Assembly: GCA_936941515.1 (NCBI GenBank)
Contig: CAKZJI010000411.1
Location: forward strand, 1 to 10,471
DNA length: 10,471 nt
Direction: 5' to 3'
Source: an uncultured Propionibacteriaceae bacterium
GTDB taxonomy: Bacteria; Actinomycetota; Actinomycetes; Propionibacteriales; Propionibacteriaceae
Of this stretch, positions 1 to 4,857 are shown in pieces; positions within the stretch are counted from its first letter, which is position 1; every line of letters starts with the position of its first letter. The notes beneath the pieces are model-generated. The model saw only the letters and a list, made by a program, of their open reading frames with translations. It searched no databases and was not told the origin of the DNA. The position numbers and the translations under genes were made by a program.

Positions 1-251
1 CACCAACAACCCCTCCTTAACAAGCACTGTTGCTACGACCCTATGACACCACCGAGCGCCTCCAATACTCAGTGTTCATCTGTGATCTCAACAAGTCAGA
101 GCTGATCCACTTGCGAGCCGCGGGGGAATCGATCATGAACTTAGCTGTAGACTCTGTGGTGATCGTAGATTTAGGAGAGATCGGTGACGACAGGTTCATC
201 TTCGTCGGGCATCGCATCGAGCTGCCCTCCAGAGGGTCGCAGATCATCTAG
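1..251 (+). pseudogene. cas2: Cas2 C-terminal part; N-terminus frameshifted and cut by window edge
   Basis: Cas2 is the small ferredoxin-fold subunit of the Cas1-Cas2 spacer-integration complex. The clean reading frame covers 30-251 (73 codons from a TTG). It carries the family's RLQYSVFICDL strand, a TDSV-like segment (AVDSVVIVDLG) and the usual C-terminal ending (ELPSRGSQII). The first beta-strand with the family's acidic residue (normally YD near residue 8) is missing from this frame, because an in-frame TAA lies at 18-20. The neighbouring frame is open from the window edge to a TGA at 44-46 and reads TNNPSLTSTVATTL, which resembles the segment between the YD strand and the VA helix of Cas2. 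I infer one indel around 35-41 split the gene. A CRISPR array follows 166 bp downstream, the usual place for cas2. A truncated but expressed protein, or a sequencing error, cannot be excluded. Family identity is well supported; inactivity is inferred. Confidence 0.72.
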
Positions 252-291
252 CGAGCGCTCCAGTACCCCCACCTCCCCCAGGGAGCGCTCG
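252..291 (+). terminator. Inverted repeat directly after cas2 (possible terminator or leader element)
   Basis: Perfect 10-bp arms CGAGCGCTCC (252-261) and GGAGCGCTCG (282-291) enclose a 20-nt C-rich loop and begin at the base after the cas2 stop codon. Each arm also contains the self-complementary octamer GAGCGCTC, so the site is both a direct and an inverted repeat. No T-run follows, so a classical intrinsic terminator is not assured. A protein-binding pair of sites at the leader boundary is the alternative. Confidence 0.4.
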
Positions 292-417
292 ACCCCTAGT
301 CAGCACGCATTTCGAGCGCGTCTCAGCAGCCTGGAGCCCACCTGCCTCCCCGCAGGGCTCCCACCGCTCGCGAAGGTGTGCAATACTAGTAGTCAGACAA
401 GCAAAAAATCGCGAGCC
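292..417 (+). promoter_or_regulatory. Putative CRISPR leader
   Basis: This is the non-coding stretch between the cas2 inverted repeat and the first repeat. Its last 40 bases (about 378-417) are A/T-richer than the surroundings and hold an A6 run, as leaders often do. Placement between cas2 and the well-conserved repeats, with decayed repeats at the far end, supports this side as the leader. No promoter hexamers stand out. The right flank (862-905) is also A/T-rich, so the opposite orientation is not ruled out. Confidence 0.5.
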
Positions 418-797
418 CTTTTCCTGGCCGCCACGGCCAGGCTCCATTGCGACCGTCTCGCAGAGGCGCAACACGTCACGATTCCGCGGCTTTTCCTGGC
501 CGCCACGGCCAGGCTCCATTGCGACGATGCCCTCGCCATCGACGGCCGCTTTTCCTGGCCGCCACGGCCAGGCTCCATTGCGACCCTCCCCAGCCAGGAA
601 TACAATTCCGGCAGCACCAACTTTTCCTGGCCGCCACGGCCAGGCTCCATTGCGACCAGGGGTCCACACCAATAGCTTGGACGTTGTACCTCTTTTCCTG
701 GCCGCCAAGGCCAGGCTCCATTGCGATGTGGAGGTCATGGACCTGATCAAGAAGGGCGGGCTGCTTTTCCTGGCTGTTGATGAGGCTCATTGGAAAC
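418..797 (+). CRISPR. CRISPR array, five 36-nt repeats plus one degenerate repeat, five spacers
   Basis: Repeats lie at 418-453, 490-525, 549-584, 621-656 and 692-727. The first four are identical. Each begins CTTTTCCTGG, ends CTCCATTGCGAC and contains a 7-bp stem CCTGGCC/GGCCAGG around the loop GCCAC. The fifth differs at two sites, C to A in the loop and C to T at the last base, leaving the stem intact. A sixth, degenerate copy at 764-797 keeps the first 11 bases and parts of the 3' half and ends ATTGGAAAC. Spacers are 454-489 (36 nt), 526-548 (23 nt), 585-620 (36 nt), 657-691 (35 nt) and 728-763 (36 nt). Decay at the right end and cas2 at the left suggest transcription left to right. The subtype cannot be assigned, since no effector genes are in view. 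Short open frames that run through the array on both strands are artefacts of the repeats. Confidence 0.95.
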
Positions 798-942
798 CAC
801 CAGCAACCGGACCTTGACATGGAGCTTCATTGCCTCAGGAGGCCCCGTGGCAAGGTCTCCAGAAGTCTTTACAATGTCATAAGACTGAACAAGAAAACTC
901 AACCACGATCCGCCTACGGATAGATCCCAGGCTGTCGCCTCA
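798..942. other. Non-coding gap between CRISPR array and histidine kinase gene
   Basis: No convincing gene is seen. It holds a 6-bp inverted repeat AGTCTT/AAGACT (864-869, 881-886, 11-nt loop) and a small hairpin ATCCG/CGGAT (908-912, 917-921). On the minus strand the small hairpin lies about 20 bases after the kinase stop codon and is followed some 10 bases later by TTTTCTTG. Either could help end transcription of the minus-strand operon, but both are weak. A segment at 821-832 (GGAGCTTCATTG) resembles the 3' part of the CRISPR repeat. Confidence 0.4.
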
Positions 943-1806
943 TTAGAGCGGCAGACGCAGACGCACTGTCGTTCCTCGTCCTTGGATGGAGCTGAGTTCA
1001 CATGAGCCGCCCAGGCGTCGCAGCACCGCCGCAACCATCGGAAGGCCAAGACCGTTGCCTGGGATATGTCGAACCTCGGCGCTTCGAGCCAGCTCCCCCC
1101 ACACCTGGTCCACCTCACTTGCCGGAATGCCTCGGCCAGTGTCGGAGACCTCCACGACGATGTGCCCGCGATCCTCGATGCCTCGGATCTCCAGCATGGC
1201 TCCGGACGATGAGTACTTCACGGCATTGTTCACCAGGTTGTACAACGCCAGGAATACCAGATCCCTGTCACCCCGAGCCGGAGGCAAGGGTCGGGGCGCT
1301 CGCGGGAATGTGACTGCCACTTCACGGTTCTCCGGTGCGACTGCCTCAACCACCTCAGCCACCACCTCCGCGACATCCACCGGCTCGTTCGCCAGAGGAT
1401 AGGAATCAATCTCGCTGATCTTGCGCAGTTCCGTCACCAGTGACGACAAACGCTCCACCTGCCCACGCATTGAGTCCGCCAACACTGGATCAGAGACCGA
1501 GGTGAGCCCCATTCGCAGCGCCGTCAGCGGATTCTTCAACTCATGATCAAGCCGCCCAATGAAAGTGCGATGACTCTCACGCGCAGCAGCCTGCGCCTGC
1601 TCCGTCGCCTCAGCGACGGCCCGTCGCATCCGCTGGGCACGCCAGCGCAGCAGCAGCACCCCCACCAGCACGGCAGCCCCCACAACGACGGGCAGCGCCC
1701 ACAGCTCAATTCCAACCTTGAACAGGCGGGTCTCCCCCGCCATCAACATGCCCATTCCCACGAGGGCCCCGACCGCAGCCACTACCCACGCCCATCCGAC
1801 GCGCAT
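943..1806 (-). CDS. Two-component sensor histidine kinase, intramembrane-sensing type
   Basis: This 287-aa membrane kinase should autophosphorylate on histidine and pass phosphate to the response regulator encoded just upstream. Two hydrophobic segments (about residues 5-24 and 37-54) are separated by only about 12 residues, so there is no extracellular sensor domain. A short linker with Arg- and Ala-rich helices follows, then the H-box RLDHELKNPLTAL (phospho-acceptor His88). The ATPase part has an N-box (NLVNNAVKYSS, 191-201), a G1 box (DTGRGIP, 222-228) and a G2 box (GNGLGLP, 250-256). The chosen ATG overlaps the regulator's TGA by one base (TGATG). A TTG one codon earlier is possible but less likely. 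It is the last gene of a four-gene operon, translationally coupled to the regulator. The signal is unknown; input through the co-encoded lipoproteins or the membrane is inferred. Confidence 0.93.
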   Translation of the reverse strand: MRVGWAWVVAAVGALVGMGMLMAGETRLFKVGIELWALPVVVGAAVLVGVLLLRWRAQRMRRAVAEATEQAQAAARESHRTFIGRLDHELKNPLTALRMGLTSVSDPVLADSMRGQVERLSSLVTELRKISEIDSYPLANEPVDVAEVVAEVVEAVAPENREVAVTFPRAPRPLPPARGDRDLVFLALYNLVNNAVKYSSSGAMLEIRGIEDRGHIVVEVSDTGRGIPASEVDQVWGELARSAEVRHIPGNGLGLPMVAAVLRRLGGSCELSSIQGRGTTVRLRLPL

Positions 1807-2501
1807 CAAACCGCCCGGACCTCAGGGTGGAATCGATACCCCACGCCCTGCACCGTGTCAATCACCTCAAGCCCACGGGCTCCCAGCACCTTCCGCAGCT
1901 CCGCCACCCGATGGTCGACAGCCCGGGTGGTGATGGCGAACTCGACCCCCCACACCTGCTCCAGAAGATGGTCCCTGCTGAACGTCTCCCCGTGATGCAC
2001 CATCAGGTATTCCAGCAGCGCCAAAGCCTTCGGCGTGAGCTGCACCACTCGCCCCTTCGCCTCAACGGTTTTCGCCAGCCGGTCCAGCTCCAAACCGCCC
2101 CCTGCGATGCGGGCTGCATGCGCCAGGGTCTGCCCCACCTGCCCGCGCCGCAGCACCGCCCGGATCCGGGCGATCAACTCGGCAGGATCGAAGGGCTTGT
2201 TCAGGTAGTCATCCGCGCCCTTGTCCAAGGCATCAGCCCGGGTGCCGGACTGCCCCACACCGGTGAGCAGGATCACCGGAGTCCAGTCGCCGCGACGGCG
2301 CAGGGCCGCCAGCACCTCACGCCCATCGGTGCGGGGCATCAGAACATCCAGCACGATCAGGTCTGGGCTTTTCTCCTGCGCCAATGCCAGGGCCTCCACA
2401 CCATCGGCTGCTGTCAATGCGGCGAACCCCGCCCGCACCAGGATGCGAGCGAGGTGTCCGCGAATCATCGGGTCGTCATCAACAACCAGGACGGTGGTCA
2501 C
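1806..2501 (-). CDS. Response regulator, OmpR/PhoB family
   Basis: This 231-aa cytoplasmic transcription factor is activated by the partner kinase. The receiver domain occupies about residues 1-118, with the acidic pocket DDD (8-10), phospho-acceptor Asp52 in LIVLDVLMPRTDG, the switch Thr80 in LLTG and Lys102 in NKPFD. A winged-helix DNA-binding domain follows at about 130-226, with the family's LTPKALALLEYLM, TTRAVDHRVAELRKVL and VQGVGYRF segments. Length is typical for the family. Translation starts at GTG, which overlaps the stop codon of the preceding lipoprotein gene (GTGA, 4 bp). No clear ribosome-binding site precedes it, so it probably depends on coupling. Targets are unknown. Autoregulation through the intergenic region near 3882-4084 is plausible, since many such operons control themselves. 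Confidence 0.95.
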   Translation of the reverse strand: MTTVLVVDDDPMIRGHLARILVRAGFAALTAADGVEALALAQEKSPDLIVLDVLMPRTDGREVLAALRRRGDWTPVILLTGVGQSGTRADALDKGADDYLNKPFDPAELIARIRAVLRRGQVGQTLAHAARIAGGGLELDRLAKTVEAKGRVVQLTPKALALLEYLMVHHGETFSRDHLLEQVWGVEFAITTRAVDHRVAELRKVLGARGLEVIDTVQGVGYRFHPEVRAV

Positions 2502-3067
2502 GAGATCGTGTTGCCAGACCCTGTGTCCTCGACCTTCTCAGCGCCCTTGGAGAGCACATTGTTCTCGTTTCCGGAGACCTTGACGTGGTCCAGTTCGTCA
2601 TCAACCGCGGAGACACTGTTGCCGTTAGAGCTGATCTCAACGTCATCAAGGTCCTTCCCCGTGACATTGTTTCCCTCACCCTTGACGATCAGCTTGTCGG
2701 CGGACTCAAAGGTGATGTTGTTGCCATTGCCCGAGACGGTGATGACCTCACAGTGCCCGGTCAGGCTCACCACACCGTTGCTCCCGGTGATGTTGGGATC
2801 GCCAACGCAAGGCTTGTCATCGCTGTCCTTCTTGCTGTCTTTTTTGTCGTCATCGCCTTGTGATGAGGGTTTGGCAGCTGCAGTGGACTCGTCCGCCTTG
2901 GGGGTGGCTGGAGCGCTGCTCTCGCTGGCGGTGCTCTGCACCGTGGTGGACTGGACGTTGTCTGCGGTTTTGCTGTCAGCCGGTTGGGCGCTCGACGAGC
3001 ACGCAGCAAGACCAAGTGCTGCGATGGCTGCCGTGGCGAAGGCCGAGCGGATCATTGTTGGCTTCAT
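2498..3067 (-). CDS. DUF3060-type lipoprotein, 189 aa
   Basis: A predicted secreted, lipid-anchored protein. A basic start (MKPTMIRS), a hydrophobic stretch and the lipobox LAAC place the lipidated cysteine at residue 23. A low-complexity Ser/Ala/Thr and then Asp/Lys-rich linker (about 24-85) probably spans the cell wall. The C-terminal half (about 87-189) is a run of short strands rich in G-N-x-N turns (SGNGNNITF, KGEGNNVTG, SSNGNSVSA, SGNENNVLS), as in DUF3060 proteins, and suggests a beta-solenoid-like fold. Cys87 and the Cys of GHCEV (106) may form a disulfide, since the neighbouring paralogue has the same pair. The start was set by AGGAG four bases upstream; an upstream ATG, four codons earlier, overlaps that site. 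The molecular function of the family is not known to me. It is co-transcribed with, and overlaps, the response regulator gene. Confidence 0.85.
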   Translation of the reverse strand: MKPTMIRSAFATAAIAALGLAACSSSAQPADSKTADNVQSTTVQSTASESSAPATPKADESTAAAKPSSQGDDDKKDSKKDSDDKPCVGDPNITGSNGVVSLTGHCEVITVSGNGNNITFESADKLIVKGEGNNVTGKDLDDVEISSNGNSVSAVDDELDHVKVSGNENNVLSKGAEKVEDTGSGNTIS

Positions 3068-3116
3068 GTCTCTCCTCATGAGAACGGGGCTGACGATACA
3101 TGGGGCTGTATCATTT

Positions 3117-3881
3117 TCACTGCCGATAGCGATCGGTCACGGTGTTGCTGAGTCCGGTGTCTCCGACACGAGAGATGGCTCCGGTCACCAAGATGGTGTT
3201 GCTTATCCCGGAGACACTCACGTCGTCGACATCGCCACCAGAGACGATGAGGGTACTGGTTGAGTCGGCCTCAATCGAATCGACCTTCTTGACGGCGACC
3301 TTGCCGCTGATGTCATCCATGATCAGCTTGCCCACCGAGTCCGCGTAGACGGTGTTGCTGCTCCCACGCACCTCGATCACATCGCAGTGTCCCTCGAAGC
3401 GGACGACAGCAGACAGCTCGTCGACAATCCCCTTGCCTCCGGTGCAGGTCGCCTTGTTGGCGGTGCTGGGGATGTCAACCGTGATCCCGTCCGCCCGGGC
3501 AGCGACTCCTGGGATGCTCTTTGCGCTTTCCTCCGCAGCCGGGGTGCCATCGCCCGCACCGACGCTCACACCGTCGGAGCCAGCACTGACGCTCGCCTTA
3601 CCCGTACCGACGTCCACGCCGTCAGGACCGACCTTGATGTTCACATCGCCTGCGCCAACGCTGACGCCATCAGAACCGGCCGACGCTGACACCTTGCTGT
3701 CCTTGCCATCGATTTCGGTGACTTTCACATCCGGGGTAATCGAGCTCGTGGGCATCTGGGCCGGAGCGGTGTTGCCGCTCGTACCCTTCGGTGCGGCCTC
3801 AACACCAGCCTGGCAGGCAGTGAAACCGAGGCTGGCGACGGCGAGTGCTGCGAGGGCGGTGCGGATGATCCTGGTCTTCAT
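3117..3881 (-). CDS. DUF3060-type lipoprotein with internal 16-residue repeats, 254 aa
   Basis: The first gene of the minus-strand operon, 49 bp upstream of its smaller paralogue. It has a lipoprotein signal (basic start MKTRIIR, hydrophobic core, lipobox FTAC, lipidated Cys23). Phe at the -3 position is less usual than Leu. Residues 67-111 hold three tandem 16-residue units starting at 67, 83 and 99 (SAGSDGVSVGAGD, KVGPDGVDVGTGK, SAGSDGVSVGAGD), likely an extended or beta-rich spacer. The C-terminal DUF3060-like part (about 140-250) shares with the paralogue a cysteine pair (Cys146 and Cys166 in GHCDVIEV), the G-S-S-N-T turn pattern and the ending DTGLSNTV (DTGSGNTI in the paralogue). The start ATG follows AAGGAG by five bases. 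A surface protein is a firm inference; the biochemical role is unknown. An earlier duplication of the two lipoproteins is likely. Confidence 0.85.
   Translation of the reverse strand: MKTRIIRTALAALAVASLGFTACQAGVEAAPKGTSGNTAPAQMPTSSITPDVKVTEIDGKDSKVSASAGSDGVSVGAGDVNIKVGPDGVDVGTGKASVSAGSDGVSVGAGDGTPAAEESAKSIPGVAARADGITVDIPSTANKATCTGGKGIVDELSAVVRFEGHCDVIEVRGSSNTVYADSVGKLIMDDISGKVAVKKVDSIEADSTSTLIVSGGDVDDVSVSGISNTILVTGAISRVGDTGLSNTVTDRYRQ
3549..3683 (-). repeat. Tandem 48-bp coding repeat in the 254-aa lipoprotein gene
   Basis: Nearly three units of 48 bp encode 16-residue repeats with the pattern [S/K]-[A/V]-G-x-D-G-V-x-V-G-x-G. Units one and three are identical over 13 residues (SAGSDGVSVGAGD), while the middle one has diverged. 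Such repeats can expand or contract by replication slippage and so change how far the domain stands from the membrane. Confidence 0.8.
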
Positions 3882-3950
3882 GTCGACTCCTTGGTGGATG
3901 TGCTGTTGATGTCTTCAGCTTGCCGACGGACGACTGGCCGCCCCCGATTC

Positions 3951-3978
3951 GTCGCAAGACTGCGACAACCATAGCGAC
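3951..3978. promoter_or_regulatory. Palindromic operator-like site between divergent transcripts
   Basis: GTCGCA (3951-3956) and TGCGAC (3961-3966) form a perfect inverted repeat with a 4-base centre. A further GCGAC at 3974-3978 repeats the right half exactly 12 bp on. The cluster lies between the minus-strand lipoprotein operon (start 3881) and the plus-strand PaiB-type gene (start 4085). It could be bound by the operon's OmpR-class regulator, whose family favours direct half-sites about one helix turn apart, or by the PaiB-type protein. Binding is inferred from position and symmetry only. Confidence 0.4.
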
Positions 3979-4071
3979 CGCACCCGAAGGATTCCCCACC
4001 AGCGGGCTCCGGGGCATTCACTCAGCATTAGCCGCAATCAACCCCTTCACCAACACCCGGGGAGGGCGTCT

Positions 4072-4084
4072 TAGACTGGCGAAC
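4072..4084 (+). promoter_or_regulatory. -10 element for probable leaderless transcript
   Basis: TAGACT (4072-4077) fits the actinobacterial TANNNT -10 consensus and sits exactly 7 bases before the ATG at 4085. That would put the transcription start at or next to the start codon. No good Shine-Dalgarno sequence lies at the right distance, which agrees with leaderless initiation. The -35 region is poor (TTCACC at 4046-4051, spacing 20). Confidence 0.5.
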
Positions 4085-4762
4085 ATGTACACGGCGAAGC
4101 ACTACGAGATCCCCAGCAACAGGCTGGCGGAGCTACTCGGCACAGTGCGCGCCGGGAACCTCGTCACCGTTCACGCCTCCGGCCCCAAAGCGAGCTTCGT
4201 TCCCTTCCACATGGAGCACCGGGAGACCGGCCAGGTGCTCGTCACCCACTTGGTGCGCAACAACCCCCAGGCGACGGAGCCCGTCACGGGTCCCGCGCTG
4301 GTGATCCTGGACGTCGACGACGCCTACATCTCACCGTGCTGGTACGCCAGCAACGACGTCCTGCCGAACGTCCCCACCTGGGACTACATCACTATGCACA
4401 TCACGGGAGACATCAGCTTCACCACCTCTCCCAAGGCCGCCCTCAGCGCTGCCCGGGCGCTCACCAGCAGGACAGAACCACCGGAGGTGCTGGAGGCCGT
4501 CGGAGAGCAGAAACTGCTGAAGATGGCCCGCGCCATCGTAGGCGTGGAGGTCTTTGTGAAGAAGATCGAGGCAAAAGCCAAGGCTTCGCAAAACCGCCAT
4601 CCCGACGATCTCCGCAGCCTCCTGGATGCCTTGGAGGAACAGGGCGAGACTGAGCTGACCCGCTACATCAGAGAGGTCTCGCTGCCCCACTCTAAGGAAC
4701 GCTTCGGAACCATCAGGAGACTGCAGGGCTCTCGCAGCCTGCCGACCACGAGCGTGGATTAA
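4085..4762 (+). CDS. PaiB-type FMN-binding transcriptional regulator
   Basis: A 225-aa protein of the PaiB family, split-barrel flavin-binding proteins. The Bacillus member is a negative regulator linked to protease and sporulation genes, and the function of most others is unproven. Family landmarks run in order: MYTAKHYEI at the N-terminus, LVTVHASGPKASFVPFHME (26-44), HLVRNNPQ (55-62, usually H-x-A-R-x-NPQ), AYISPCWYAS (80-89), VPTWDYITMHITG (96-108), and near the C-terminus AIVGVEVFVKKIEAKAKASQNR (split here as AIVGVEVFVKK plus IEAKAKASQNR, 150-171). It is slightly longer than the usual 205-210 residues because of a C-terminal tail. An upstream ATG at 3920 would add 55 residues with no family similarity, so 4085 was chosen. 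It is divergent from the two-component operon, so shared control is possible. Its target genes cannot be read from the sequence. Confidence 0.88.
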   Translation: MYTAKHYEIPSNRLAELLGTVRAGNLVTVHASGPKASFVPFHMEHRETGQVLVTHLVRNNPQATEPVTGPALVILDVDDAYISPCWYASNDVLPNVPTWDYITMHITGDISFTTSPKAALSAARALTSRTEPPEVLEAVGEQKLLKMARAIVGVEVFVKKIEAKAKASQNRHPDDLRSLLDALEEQGETELTRYIREVSLPHSKERFGTIRRLQGSRSLPTTSVD

Positions 4763-4812
4763 CCCAGTCAGGGCTGCGCCATGCAGGAATGGGACCTGCC
4801 ACCCCGGCGCGG

Positions 4813-4854
4813 TAGCGTGTGTGGAAACCCTTCCCCGCCGTCACTCGGAGCCTC
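4813..4854 (+). promoter_or_regulatory. Possible -10 element and 5' UTR of the thyX-like gene
   Basis: TAGCGT (4813-4818) fits TANNNT and would start transcription near 4825, giving a leader of about 33 bases that contains GGAG (4847-4850), 7 bases before the ATG at 4858. No clear -35 is seen. The GTG at 4819 would fall inside the promoter, which argues against it as a start. Upstream, a weak 5-bp hairpin GCAGG/CCTGC (4783-4799) may lie after the PaiB-type gene. Confidence 0.35.
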
Positions 4855-4857
4855 CCC

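Noticed and set aside
184..820. Several overlapping open frames through the CRISPR array on both strands, with repeated peptides such as FPGRHGQAPLR
   Set aside because: The peptide repeats are simply the translated CRISPR repeat; there is no ribosome-binding site or protein-like composition.
819..837. Possible seventh CRISPR repeat remnant (GGAGCTTCATTG resembles the repeat's 3' part)
   Set aside because: Only about 11 bases align, the 5' half is absent, and the spacing from repeat six does not fit the 72-bp period.
1827..3263. A 478-codon plus-strand open frame opposite the response regulator and lipoprotein genes
   Set aside because: It mirrors well-identified minus-strand genes; it is a high-GC antisense shadow with no recognisable domain.
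3920..4084. N-terminal extension of the PaiB-type protein from ATG 3920
   Set aside because: The added residues do not resemble the family, and they cover the divergent promoter region and its palindrome. The -10 element before 4085 fits a later start.
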